A model generated the notes under the pieces. The model did not search any database. It was given only the letters and a program-made list of their open reading frames with translations, and was not told the DNA's origin. The position numbers and the translations under genes are program-made. From assembly GCA_035772735.1 (NCBI GenBank), contig JASDFA010000007.1, forward strand, positions 37,416,501 through 37,480,500: 64,000 bases of DNA, in the 5' to 3' direction. Below, piece by piece: positions 11,997 to 22,279 of this stretch; the first letter of the stretch is position 1; each line of letters begins with the position of its first letter. Source of the DNA: Datura wrightii. Its lineage: Eukaryota; Streptophyta; Magnoliopsida; Solanales; Solanaceae.

Positions 11997-12898
11997 TTTT
12001 TTTTCCTGTCAACCCAAATAGACAAGATCAATGTTAAGCCCATGAGTACTAGCTTCGACTAAGGTCGGGTTAAGCTAGGCCACCCCACACTTAGTCCTTA
12101 GCTAAAATTACAAAATTATGGCAAGATCATACCTAATTACACAACAAACAGCCAAATATACAAATATGCTCAGTGCATTCGAAGAATTCGACGGTATGTC
12201 TTCTATGTACTACTCAGACTTCGTATAGCTAACCACAACCAATACAATCGATAACATTTTATCCCATCGCACTTAGCAAGGAAAAACAAAGAAACGCAAA
12301 CAACAAGACTTTATCTACATGAACCTATACAACTTACCCAATTCTTGCAAATTTCAATGTTCCCCTAACCCGAGAATCCGTCGGTCTTTTAGCATTATAA
12401 CAACTAGCACATCGACTCATCTCACTCAACGTGTACAACCCATCATGTATTTCACTAGTTCACTACATTTATCCACTTCAAATTCAAAAACAAGCCCTAG
12501 CTATGATTGTATCAACAAAAAATCGATTAAATTATGTAATTAACGAGTTCAAGCGATCACAATGATACTCCGAACATCCATCAACAACAAATCAATTGAA
12601 GTTTCGCTTAATTTCTACTTAGGGCAAGTTTAGCTCACATCACATGCTCAATATCGAAGAAAATTGACAAGAAATGAGATGGAATTGAGGAACATACCTT
12701 TAATTTGAAAAATTGAAGAAAACTCAATGAAATCCTTGGCCTATGCCGTGTCACGTTGAAGGGGGAGGGGTTTTAGGGAGTTTGGTCGCGGAGTGTATGA
12801 GAAATAAGGAAAATTGAGGGGGATTCGGGGTTTAAAAGTGGAAAACTCATGCGGGTCACCCGGCGACCCGGCGTGACCCGTCGCGATATACACAACAA

Positions 12899-12940
12899 CG
12901 TGTCACGGAGTGCATCGCGGAGCACTGCCTCCGTGACACG
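12899..12940 (-). repeat. 42-bp palindromic module, N1 internal copy 1
   Basis: Perfect arms CGTGTCACGGAG / CTCCGTGACACG and a loop with GCATCGCGGAG. It is nearly identical to the LTR module of the same element. Confidence 0.9.
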
Positions 12941-12994
12941 GAGCTGTCGCGAGGGTGTTCTGGAATTTTTGAAAATTTCGGATTTATACCTCAA

Positions 12995-13036
12995 CGTGTC
13001 ACGGAGGGTAACGCGGAGGCCCTCCTCCGTGACACA
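12995..13036 (-). repeat. 42-bp palindromic module, N1 internal copy 2
   Basis: Arms CGTGTCACGGAG / CTCCGTGACACA (last base changed), loop with AACGCGGAG. It lies 54 bp from copy 1. Confidence 0.88.
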
Positions 13037-13336
13037 GAGCTATCGCCCTAGCTCACTGTTTTGCCACTTTTTATTGATTTTCATACCTGAATTTTCCTTT
13101 GCGATTCCTTGCATAATTTCCCTCCGTTCGACCTGAAATTCATTCTACTACAAGAAATTGGTTAGAATTATAGGTTTAACTCTAAATAAAAATAAAAACA
13201 AAAATAAAAACTAAAAATTTTGTTGTTAATCAAAAAAAGAAAAAGAAAAATTTATTCACAATTTACAAAGAAAAATTTTCACGGGTTACCTCCCGTGCAG
13301 CACCTGGGTTACCGTCGCGGCTCGATATCATTCAGC

Positions 13337-14071
13337 TCAGTTGTCCTCTAGGGTGATGGACGTTTTCTCTCGAAAATCGTCCTCCCCCCAGTAGTGCTTA
13401 CACCGTTCCGGTGGTTTTCCCAATAACTCTCGTGAATCCTTTATCTACTCATCATCAACTCGATCAATAACATTGATCACCGAGAGTTCCTCGTACACAA
13501 TCGGGAGCTTGGGTGCCTTGTACACATCGAGCACTTCCACCTTGTTGTGTGCCCGCATTGTTAGCTGCCCCACAGCTACATCAATGAGCGCTTTCCCGGT
13601 TGCCAAGAAAGGACGTCCCAAAATAAATGGGGCTTCCGCGTCTGGTTCAAAATCCAGCACGACGAAATCTACCGAGAAGATCAGGGAGCCAACTTGCACC
13701 AGAACGTCCTCCCCAATGCCATCAGGTCTGGCTAAGGACCGATCCGCCAATTGCAAGATCACTGTTGTGGGTCTAGGACTTCCTAGACCCAGCTTTTTGA
13801 ATACCGATGACGGCATCAAATTAATGCTCGCTCCCAAATCACATAATCCATGAGCTCGGATACTCTGCCCAATAGTAATCTGTATAGTAAAGCTCCCAGG
13901 ATCTTTGAGCTTTGTGGGCAGTCGATTTTGTATCTGGGAAGTGCACTCCTCCGTAAGAGCCACCGTAGCATACTCAGTCAACCGACTTTTGTTTGCCATG
14001 ATGTCCTTTATATACTTGGCATATTTCGGCACTCCCTGCCAAACATCAACAAGAGGTAAGTTAATATGTAC
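13337..14071 (-). pseudogene. N1 aspartic protease (C-terminal part of gag-protease)
   Basis: In frame with gag. The active-site motif is CDLGASINLMPSSV at about codon 626 of the fusion, followed by LQLADRS, VDFVVLDFEPDAE and the FILGRPFLAT flap/hydrophobic-Gly motif, as in Athila-lineage proteases (D-L-G-A rather than D-S/T-G is usual there). TAG at 14072-14074 separates it from gag and TAG at 13445-13447 truncates it. N2 reads through both positions, and the N1 frame continues to a TGA at 13337-13339, giving 793 codons in total against 791 in N2. No RT follows, although in autonomous relatives RT would begin here. Confidence 0.85.
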
Positions 14072-15715
14072 CTATTTCAGCACCTCCATGAATTTCTTGA
14101 AACACGCCTCCTCTTTGTGTTTCTTTAATCGTTGAGGGAACGGGGGTGGTGGTCTTTCTGATTCAGCTTCCTTAGTCTTCCCCCTCTCATCACCTTGCTC
14201 CCTTTTGACTTCTGCTGCTCCCGATTGTTGAGGTGGTCTTTCTGGTTCCACCTCTTTCAGCTGCAAACCACTCCTTGTGGTCACCGCATTCACCTGCTTG
14301 GGGTTGGGATCTGTGTCACTTGGAAGTCCTCCTCTAGGCCTGGTATTTTGGGCTCCAGCAAATTGCCCAAATTGATATTCAAGTGCCTTGGTAGCTAACT
14401 GGTTGTTTTTCACCTCGGCTGCCAATTTCACATAGTCAGCCTGCAATTGAGCTTGGTTAGTTATCATCGTCTTGAACATCTCCTCAATGCTGGGTGATGG
14501 TGGTGGAGGAGGTGCATTGTTGTTTCTAAATTGTGCTTGATAATTTTGCTGCCCTCCTTGGTTCCTTTGCACACCCTGACTCGAACTTTGCCCCTGATGG
14601 TTGTTGCTACCCCAGGAGAAATTCGGGTGATTCCTCCAATTGGAATTGTAGCTGTTGCCATACTATTGGTGGTTGTTTCTTTGTACATTTCCCACAAAGT
14701 TCACTGAGTCCGGATTTGCTCCACAACACTCAGCTGAGTGCTCACTGCTCCCGCACACTTCACACAAAATCTGCTGCACTGCATTCACTGGGGCTTGAGG
14801 CTGGTTCATTGTCATGTTACTGAAGTGGGTGTTGAGTTGATTCTGTAAGGCAGCTATCTGTGTAGCAATAGCTGTAAAACCATCCACTTCTAGAACTCCT
14901 GCTGCTTTCCTTGTCCCTCCTCTTGATGAATCAACATTCCACTACAGATTGCCCTGCGAAATACAGTTCAACAAGGTATACAGCTCCTCATAAGTTCTCT
15001 CCAGCGCTTGTCCCCAAGCTGCTGAGTCTAGCAATATTTTTGTATGGGGTTCCAAACCCTCTATAAAAGTGTGCACCATCACATCATTGGGTTGATGATG
15101 AGGAGGACAATCCCGCAATATGGACTTGAATCTCTCCCAAGCCTGATATAGATTCTCTCCCTCTCTCTGTTTGAAACTTAGAATTTGACTTCTATGTCTT
15201 GCTGTTTTACCGGAGGGAAAAAATCGTATCAAGAATTTCCTTACAAGATCATCCCACATCGAAATAGAATTAGGTGGCTCAGCTTTCAACCACCTCTTGG
15301 CTTCTCCTAATAGTGAAAATGGGAACAATGTAAGCCAGACATAATCTGATGACACTCCAGCAGGGATGTAAGTGTCACTTATCTCCAAGAAATTTTGGAG
15401 ATGCTGCTGTGGATCTTCATGAGGGAGACCTGTAAACTGCCCGCTAGTGTGCAGCAATTGCACCATGTTTTGCTTAAGCTCGACCCTCCCTCCTGGCTCA
15501 GGTTTGCAGATGCTAGATGTAACATTATTAGCATGTGGGATTGCCACCTCGCGAACCGGCCGAGCTGCTACTTCTTCGGGCACTAACATTGCCCGTACTA
15601 CTGGTGGATTCTGTTGTTGCTCCATAAGTGTTTGTCTGAGCAACTGCAGCTTTCTTTCTAGAGCTTCTCTCCGCTGACAGTGAAATAATCTTTCTCGCTC
15701 TATATACGAGTCCAC
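14072..15715 (-). pseudogene. N1 gag (Athila-like)
   Basis: Retrotrans_gag-type protein. The capsid region includes TGLPHEDPQQHLQNFLEISDT, FPFSLLGEAKRWL and FLIRFFPSGKTARHRSQILSF, followed by a zinc knuckle CEVCGSSEHSAECC near 14740-14780 and a Pro-rich linker (PPPPPSPSIEEMFK). TAG stops lie at 14942-14944, 14663-14665 and 14072-14074, with no frameshift. The first codon of the recognisable frame is GTG (15713-15715) within ELVDSY. Further upstream the frame continues for about ten codons to a TGA and no ATG is found; N2 has the same arrangement. The protein should assemble particles that package the element RNA. Confidence 0.85.
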
Positions 15716-15845
15716 CAGCTCCTTGTCTCTTGCCAGTGTTCACAGATATTAAATCTGCAAAATACAGGCTAAGACCAAGTTATCAACACTAAGAAAATAA
15801 AATTATAGTAAATTAACACTTAAAAAAATTTCACCAATTGCCAGT

Positions 15846-15862
15846 CCCTGGCAATGGTGCCA
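15846..15862 (-). other. N1 primer-binding site (tRNA-Asp), degraded
   Basis: The minus strand reads TGGCACCATTGCCAGGG against TGGCGCCGTTGCCGGGG in N2 and in the complement of plant tRNA-Asp. The three mismatches are all CG to CA changes. It lies 6 bp inside the LTR. Confidence 0.85.
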
Positions 15863-16777
15863 AAAACTTGTTCGATCTATTTGTTATATGGGTATATAAC
15901 TACACACAAGTGCACGTGGTCGAACAAGTAGTAAAGTGGCTCAAGTAAGCCAAGTATCGATCCCACAGGGACTGGGATAAGGTAACAATTAATCAAGTGT
16001 TACTATACTTTCAGTTTAACAATGAAGACAACAGTGTAACCAAGAGTTTGATATTTTTGGATTCTAATTTTTATGCTAAGTCTAAAATGATTATCTAATG
16101 TGAGTCTGAACTATGAATGTGAGCATGCTAAGGTTAAATGAACATGTAAAGAAATCAATTATCAATATCATTCGGTTAGTCTTTTCCTCAGGTTGCTAGT
16201 CAAGAACTACTGCCAATGGATTAAAACCCTCGTATTTAACCCAACTTAAGAATCATGAACCGTCCACCTACATTTCTGTGATTAAACGAAAATTCATGTT
16301 CTAGCCATACAAACCCAGTTCCTAAATTGACTAATACGACTTTCAGGTATATTTCTATCCTGAAGGTAAATCAATTCTCAATTTTCCCAAACTAAGATAA
16401 GATCATATCCTATTAATTCACAACTTTCCAATTTCTTGCTCTCGCGAGTGAAATCGGACTTTTTAGATGTACGTTAACGTAGGCCACATATTAATGCAGT
16501 AAGAACAAGAATCAATAGAACAACCATGGAAGAAAAGATGAAAAACCAAAGTATCAATAATCACATTTCATTACAATTGTTCTTAACCTCAGCAAAAAGA
16601 GGAATTAGCCACTCATTTGTGGATTAAACATCGTTAAATGAGTGTTAAACATACAAGCAATTGAATTCAAGGAGAAGGAAAGAGAGAAAAACCCTGATAA
16701 TTTCGTCCCCTCAACTGCCTGTAACCCATGTTCTTGCTCCACCAAGTCAGAATATTGAAAAATGAACCTAAGTGTTC

Positions 16778-16785
16778 TATTTATA
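16778..16785 (-). promoter_or_regulatory. N1 LTR TATA box
   Basis: TATAAATA on the minus strand, 33 bp downstream (in element direction) of the 42-bp module at 16818-16859. It is in the same place in N2 (38651-38658). Confidence 0.6.
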
Positions 16786-16817
16786 CTACTGCGAATTTTT
16801 CCCGGAATAACAAGCAA

Positions 16818-16859
16818 CGTGTCACGGAGTGCATCGCGGAGCACTGCCTCTGTTACACA
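16818..16859 (-). repeat. 42-bp palindromic module, N1 right LTR
   Basis: The first arm CGTGTCACGGAG is intact. The second reads CTCTGTTACACA with base changes, so the palindrome is weakened here. Length 42 bp as elsewhere. Confidence 0.8.
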
Positions 16860-16911
16860 CCACTGACGCGGACCCTCACTGGAAGTTGGGGGTCCAGGTA
16901 ATCAGGCTCAA

Positions 16912-16953
16912 CGTGGCACCACGTGCAACGCGGAGCCAGGCCACCGTGCCACG
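16912..16953 (-). repeat. 42-bp palindromic module, CGTGGCAC variant, N1 right LTR
   Basis: Arms CGTGGCACCACG and CACCGTGCCACG with loop core CAACGCGGAG. Homologous to 8597-8638 in the left LTR. Confidence 0.75.
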
Positions 16954-17295
16954 GACCCAACGCGAACCCTCTCTGGAAATTGGGCGAAAATTCCCTATCC
17001 AGGCAGAAGGCCTCCGCGATGGCAGCGTGACACGGCTCCATCGCGGAGCCTCTTTATTTTGTGCTTTCCATTGCCTTGTCCTTTGCTCACATCCGAGTCC
17101 AACCCCGATCTATTCCAACATGCATTTTAGCTTCCCAAAATCACATTTTACCTGCAAAACAATGCTAATCATGTTGGTTAGTATAAATTCATATTTTATT
17201 ACCAATCACATGAGAATGTATAAACATTGATAGATAAACAAGGCTAAAATGACACATTTGAGTATCACTTGGGCATATAAATTTGTCCAAGATCA

Positions 17296-17300
17296 ATTAG
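17296..17300. other. Target-site duplication of N1, right copy (ATTAG)
   Basis: ATTAG follows the LTR end CCAAGATCA and matches 7549-7553. Confidence 0.97.
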
Positions 17301-18085
17301 CGGGATATTACAGGAGGTTTGTTGAAGGGTTCTCCACCATAGCAGCACCTCTGACTAAACTGACGCAGAAAGCAGCAAAGTTTCAGTGGACAGAGGCATG
17401 CGAGCAGAGCTTCCAGGAACTGAAAGACAGATTAACCTCCGCCCCAATGTTAGCATTACCAGAAGGTACAGAGGGTTATTCGGTGTATTGCGACGCATCA
17501 GGCGTTGGGTTAGGTTGTGTGTTGATGCAGTGTGGTAAAGTGATTGCATATGCTTCCATATAGCTGAGGAAACACGAAAAGAATTACCCTACCCACGACC
17601 TGGAGTTAGCTGTAGTGATTCACGCCTTGAAAATATGGAGACATTACCTGTATGGCGTCCATGTTGACATTTTCACAAATCATAAGAGCCTACAGTATAT
17701 CTTCACTCAGAGGGACTTGAATTTGCGGCAACGTCGCTGGTTGGAGCTGTTAAAGGATTATGACATGAATATTCTGTACCACCCGGGAAGGGCCAATGTT
17801 GTAGCAGATGCTCTCAGCTGTAAGTCAATGGGAAGTTTGGCACATTTGCAGCTCGAGCAGCGGGAATTGGTCAGGGAGATACATCAGTTAGCCATCTTAG
17901 CCGTTCGTGTAATAGAAACAGAGGACAACAAAGCGGTAATTCAAAACACCGCTGTGTCATCATTGGTTGTGGAAGTAAAAGAACGGCAATATCAGGATCT
18001 TGACCTAGTTCAACTTAAAGATTACATTCCGCTAGGAAAGGCGCCAGAATTTCGGGTAGCAGAGGATGGAGTGCTGCGTTGAAAA
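17301..18085 (+). pseudogene. Element B RT C-terminus and RNase H
   Basis: Continues the RT (GYYRRFVEGFSTIAAPLTKLT) and enters RNase H. YCDAS and DLELA are kept, but the third acidic motif reads FTNHKSL where C and F have TDHKSL, a G-to-A change that removes a catalytic aspartate. TAG at 17561-17563 (CAG in relatives) and TGA near 18080 interrupt it. The phase equals that of the piece left of N1. Confidence 0.88.
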
Positions 18086-19394
18086 GACCGTTTATGTGTT
18101 CTCAATGTTTCTGGCCTCCGCCAGCAGATCATGAACGAGGTACATTGCGCCCGCTATTCTCTCCACCCTGGCGCAACAAAGATGTACCATGATATCAAAG
18201 AAAACTACTGGTGGCCAGGTATGAAAAGAGAAATTGCTGAATTTGTAGCCCAGTGTCCTAACTGCCAACAGGTGAAAGCAGAACATTAGAAACCAGGCGG
18301 TTTGACTCAGGACATAGCTGTGCCTCTCTGGAAATGGGAAGTAGTGAATATGGATTTTGTAGTAGGATTACCCCGTACTAGACACAGACATGATTCTATA
18401 TGGGTGATAGTTGACAGACTGACAAAATCAGCTCATTTCCTGCCAGTGAAAACTACTTTCTCGGCCGAAGATTATGTGGAGTTGTATATCCGAGAAATAG
18501 TCAGGTTGCACGGAGTACCAGTATCCATTATTTCAGATAGAGGAGCACAGTTTACAGCTAGATTTTGGCAGTCATTTCAGAGAGGTCTGGGAAACGCAGA
18601 TTAATTTGAGTACCGCATTCCACCCTCTGACAGATGGACAGGCTGAACGCACAATTCAGACGCTCGAAGATATGTTGCGAGCGTGCGTGCTAGATTTCGG
18701 TGGTAGCTGGGATGAGCATTTGCCGTTAATTGAATTTACTTATAATAACAACTATCACTCAGCCATCCAGATGGTGCCTTTTGAGGCTTTATACGGGCGA
18801 AAATGCAGATCGCCGGTTGGCTGGTTTGAAATAGGAGAATCAGCGTTGGTTGGGCCAGACATTGTCTAGCAGTCAGAGGAAAAGGTAAAGCTTATCCGAG
18901 AACGCTTACTGACTGCACAGAGCCGCCAAAAATCATATGCAGATGTGCGGCGTAAAGACTTGGAATTTGATGTAAATGACTGGGTATTTCTGAAAGTATC
19001 TCCGATGAAAGGGGTGATGAGATTCAGCAAGAAAGGTAAGCTCAGCCCGAGGTTTGTTGGGCCTTATCAGATTCGTCGAAGGATAGGCCGAGTAGCATAT
19101 GAGTTGAACTTGCCTCCAGAATTGGAATCCATTCATCCGGTCTTTCATGTGTCTATGCTGAGAAAATGCATAGGAGACCCGTCCAGAGCAGTCCCAGTCC
19201 AAGATATCCAGGTTACAGAAGAGATGGCCTATGAAGAGGTTCCAGTAGCCATCCTAGACAGACAGATTCGTAGATTGAGAACTAAAGATATTGCGTCTGT
19301 CAAGGTATTGTGGCATAATCGGAACCGAGAGGAGATGATGTGGGAAGCTGAGGAAGATATGAAAGCTAGATATCCTCACTTATTCCAGGCCTAG
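18086..19394 (+). pseudogene. Element B integrase with chromodomain
   Basis: H2C2 zinc finger (HPGATKMYHDI ... CPNCQQ), then the DDE core: first Asp in NMDFVVGLPR, second in SIISDRGAQF, Glu in TDGQAERTIQ. All three are present, but a 1-bp gain near 18590 (GGGAAACGC) shifts the frame between the second Asp and the Glu. TAG stops lie at 18284-18286 and 18867-18869. The tail VAILDRQIRRLRTKD...KVLWHNRN...WEAEEDMKARYPHLFQA is a chromovirus chromodomain, expected to steer integration to heterochromatin. It ends at the natural stop 19392-19394. Confidence 0.9.
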
Positions 19395-19664
19395 TCAGGC
19401 GACAGGTATGTCATTATTATTACTTATGCAGTACTTTGTGGTTGTGTATATATAAATGAGAAAGATTGATGTGTAGCTATCCAGTGAATCTTAAAGTATT
19501 ATGTACAGTGCCTGTATTGGACTTTTCTATGTTTTAGGTTTTCGGGATAGTCCATATTACAGGGGAAACTCTGTCGAAATTTCCTTAGGAGCAAGTTGAG
19601 TTAATTGAATAGTCCTCTAAATAGTACTTTCATTCGAGGACGAATGTTCCTAAGGGGGGGAGAA
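19395..19664 (+). other. Element B 3' untranslated region and polypurine tract
   Basis: 270 bp after the polyprotein stop, with no ORF. It ends in the polypurine tract AAGGGGGGGAGAA (19652-19664) directly before the LTR. Confidence 0.85.
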
Positions 19665-19828
19665 TGTTATACCCCGTAAGATTTTCGACACCTAGATGGC
19701 CTATTCTCACGTTGGTTAAGCATATTTGAAAGCCATACGTGCTAGAGAAAGGCCCGAGAAAGGATCGGACGGGTAACTGGTCGAACCATCGCGGAAGGAG
19801 CCGAGGCAGAGCCCCTCCGCGATGGCAA

Positions 19829-19870
19829 CGTGTCACGGAGGTGGAGCCTCCGCGTTGGCTCCGTGACACG
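19829..19870 (+). repeat. 42-bp palindromic module, B LTR
   Basis: Perfect 12-bp arms, loop GTGGAGCCTCCGCGTTGG. In element direction the loop core is CTCCGCGTTGG, the same direction as in A, F and the N family. Confidence 0.92.
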
Positions 19871-19890
19871 TTGGGCCTGTCCAGGCTCGA

Positions 19891-19900
19891 GTATATAAAG
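19891..19900 (+). promoter_or_regulatory. Element B LTR TATA box
   Basis: GTATATAAAG, 20 bp after the 42-bp module. Confidence 0.65.
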
Positions 19901-21052
19901 ACCCACTTCGATTTTTAATCAGTTATTCATTATAATTTTCAGAGAAAACGTAACAAAATAGAGAGGGACAAAGGAGGTTATCATATAATCATTCGATTAC
20001 GCTGCTAAACATTGTCCAAACTTAAATTAACTCCAGATACCGAAGTATTTAGCAGCAGGGAGCATTCCTACGGATTTAATTTCACGAAATTCGGCCGACA
20101 AATTGTCGTGCTACCGGACTAAGGTAAGTGGAATTGCTCCAAACTAGTGTCTATGGGTTCCTAGCCGTGAAGTGAATACTTCTCCCTTCTGGACCTCTGA
20201 AAAATAGCAAGTTTTCGATCGTCTTTCAATAAGCCTAAGTTTAGGCTATAATTATATCGAAAGTGATGCCGTCCTTTAGAATAATATTGTATTTAGTACT
20301 AATTAACGTGTTTATGAATGCAGTTGGGGAGATTTAGCTGGAATACTGACCGAGCCTTGTCCAACGGTCGAATAACTTGAGGTTAAGGTATGTGAAGTTG
20401 TTCTTCGGCAAGTTAGTAAGCCTTATCTTGGTAAATCATAGTAAACTCCGTATTTGAAACTCTCGGAGTTGAATGTTGAGAAATAAGCTAGTCTGATAGA
20501 TTCTGAGTTGTGTTGCCGTATCGTATCCAGTCCGAAAGTTAGTAAAGCATACGCCAAAGGGCGAGTTAGCATTCCAGATTCAGTATAGCTTATTGTGTGA
20601 TTAGCAAGCATGTTGTAGAATATAAAGAGACAGATTTTCAGAATAAAAGCTAATAAAGTAAAATCAGATAGACAGACAGTTTTATGGCTACAGATTAGCC
20701 ATTCAGACAGATAGTATCCCGACTACAGATTAGCCAAGCAGTTAAATAACGATTTCAGAATCTGTATAATCAGTAAAGAATCTGTTCAGTATAGAAAAAG
20801 ATCAGAATAAGAAATTAGATTTCAAATAGTCATTTTTAGTTACACATGCTTGCTATTTATATGTGCTATTTGTTTGTTGAGACTTGATGTGGCGTGAGGG
20901 CACCCTATTGAGCATCCTCGCCGCCCCTGGGTTGGTAATCATGTCACCCACTGAGCGGGTGGGTTTTACATCACTCCAAGGAGTGGCATGCCGTCCCCAG
21001 CTTGGATGAAGATGGGATGAAGCTTTCCCCATAGCAGTCTGATCAGCATTAC

Positions 21053-21220
21053 AGGTGCAGCTCCGGTTTCAGATAGCCCTGTTGAGTTTTGTGTCCAGGG
21101 ACCAGACCCTATCTGTTACTATCTGTACATTCAGTTATTATAGGTGTAGCTCCAGTTTCAGGTAGCCCCGTTGAGTTGTGTCCGGGGATCCAGACCCTAT
21201 CTGTTACTGTCTACACAGGA
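21053..21220 (+). repeat. Tandem duplication in B LTR, period about 89 bp
   Basis: AGGTGCAGCTCCGGTTTCAG at 21053 recurs as AGGTGTAGCTCCAGTTTCAG at 21142, and both are followed by GACCCTATCTGTTACT. The copies differ at several bases. I did not see the doubled arrangement in the LTRs of A, C or F. Confidence 0.8.
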
Positions 21221-22279
21221 GTCCTCCGAACCCAGACACGGTTGCTTATATCGGAGGCCATGGCCCGAGCCAGAGACCCAGGGGGCTGGTAGAGGGCTCC
21301 GAATTGAGCAGATGAGTGGAGTGACTTATTTTTGGTTGGTTTTGACCCAGGTAGGGGTATATAGATTGTTTGCTTACTTGGCGTCATCCGGCTTATGGGG
21401 GTTGGTATTGGCTCTTGCTTGCTAAATGTATATGTATTTATGTGCTTTATATATATTAGTTAATAGACAGCAGGCCGCCGTGACTACAGACATGCTCCTG
21501 CCTATCAGTGCAGAAAGGTTTGATCTAGTTCCTATCAACTCTTCAGATTCAGTTATCTTCTGCTCAAAGACTTGTTAGTTATGTTATCTGTATTCAGTTG
21601 TATTATTTCAGTTGCTTTGCATACTCGGTACCAGTGGTACTGATGCCCAGTGGGGCGCTGCATTACTTGCTTGCAGGTACTCATAGACGAGGAGGCGATC
21701 CCTCGTGATCCTAGCCAGCACAGAGTCATCAGCTCCTGTCATCCGGAGCTTGATATTTCAGAGGTTTATATCATTTCCTTTTGTTGTACAGTACGGGTAG
21801 GTCGGGGCCCTGTCCCGACCATCTTATCAGTATTCCTAGAGGCCTGCAGTCTGTATATATTCCCTGTGGTCAGTTGAGCCAGTCGTGTGAGGCCGAGCGG
21901 TTTGTTATAGCTGTTTAGCATTTCAATTTATGTTGGCCGTGTGAGGCCTTAGTTTGATAGTAGTAGTGACCTTGCCGGTCACGTAATCTTACAGTAGTCT
22001 TGTGTTGAGTTACAGATAACTAGACAGCATGGTGGCCTTGTCGGCCCGCATAGGCTCCCTTATATTGAGATGTTTCTGGTTAGCTGTCATTACAGGTATA
22101 GGTGGCTATAGGCCCAGTTGGCCGGAGGCTGTGTTTATAGCCGTTATATAGCCCTTTGTTTCCAGAAATCTAAGTTAGAGCCAGCCAGGCACCAGATGTG
22201 CTCAGGCTCAGTAGTCTAGCAGTCCAGGTCCTAGTAGGGCACCAGGTGCCAGTCATACCCCCCAAGGCGGGGCGTGACA

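Larger units (their letters stand above)
11997..13336 (-). promoter_or_regulatory. N1 spacer between gag-protease and ORF2, candidate internal promoter
   Basis: 1.3 kb without an ORF. In element direction it holds a CACGGG-type hairpin just after gag-protease (about 13280-13300), two 42-bp palindromic modules (13036-12995 and 12940-12899), a further inverted repeat GGGTCACCCGG...CCCGGCGTGACCC (12853-12880) and a TATA-like TTTTAAAC on the minus strand near 12830, then about 830 bp to the ORF2 start. The arrangement of modules followed by an AT-rich box copies that of the LTR promoter. Promoter activity is inferred. Confidence 0.45.
7554..17295 (-). mobile_element. N1: non-autonomous LTR retrotransposon with gag-protease and a 406-codon ORF
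   Basis: 9742 bp, two LTRs of 1427 bp each, TSD ATTAG and transcription on the minus strand. Order in element direction: 5' LTR (right), degraded Asp-tRNA primer site, gag-protease, 1.3 kb spacer with palindromic modules, ORF2, 3' untranslated region, purine tract, 3' LTR (left). No RT, RNase H or integrase motif is present in any frame I could read. The gag and the CDLGAS protease resemble Athila-lineage elements, so it is probably an Athila-derived parasite of an autonomous relative. I counted by hand about 44 LTR mismatches (about 3%). Confidence 0.93.
15869..17295 (-). repeat. N1 5' LTR (right copy, 1427 bp)
   Basis: Bounded by the primer site at its left and the TSD ATTAG at its right. 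It holds palindromic modules at 16818-16859 and 16912-16953 and a TATA box on the minus strand at 16778-16785. The outer end carries an imperfect inverted repeat (CTTGGGCATA ... TTTGTCCAAG). Confidence 0.95.
6338..22279 (+). mobile_element. Element B: Tekay-type chromovirus, split by A and N1
   Basis: Plus-strand Ty3/Gypsy element seen in two pieces, 6338-7553 and 17301-22279. Removing N1 and one copy of ATTAG rejoins the RT in frame (phase equal on both sides). Protease, RT, RNase H, integrase, chromodomain, polypurine tract and 3' LTR follow in order. The 5' LTR and gag lie left of the window beyond element A. The right LTR end (GGCGTGACA at 22279) abuts LTR-like sequence of element H. Confidence 0.92.
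19665..22279 (+). repeat. Element B 3' LTR (2615 bp)
   Basis: Starts TGTTATACCCCGTAAG, ends GGCGTGACA. It is 30 bp longer than the LTR of A and carries a tandem duplication near 21053-21220. It holds an inverted repeat CCATCGCGG/CCGCGATGG (19786-19825), the 42-bp module, a TATA box and the GTGACC/GGTCAC hairpin (21966-21982). No genes. Confidence 0.93.
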
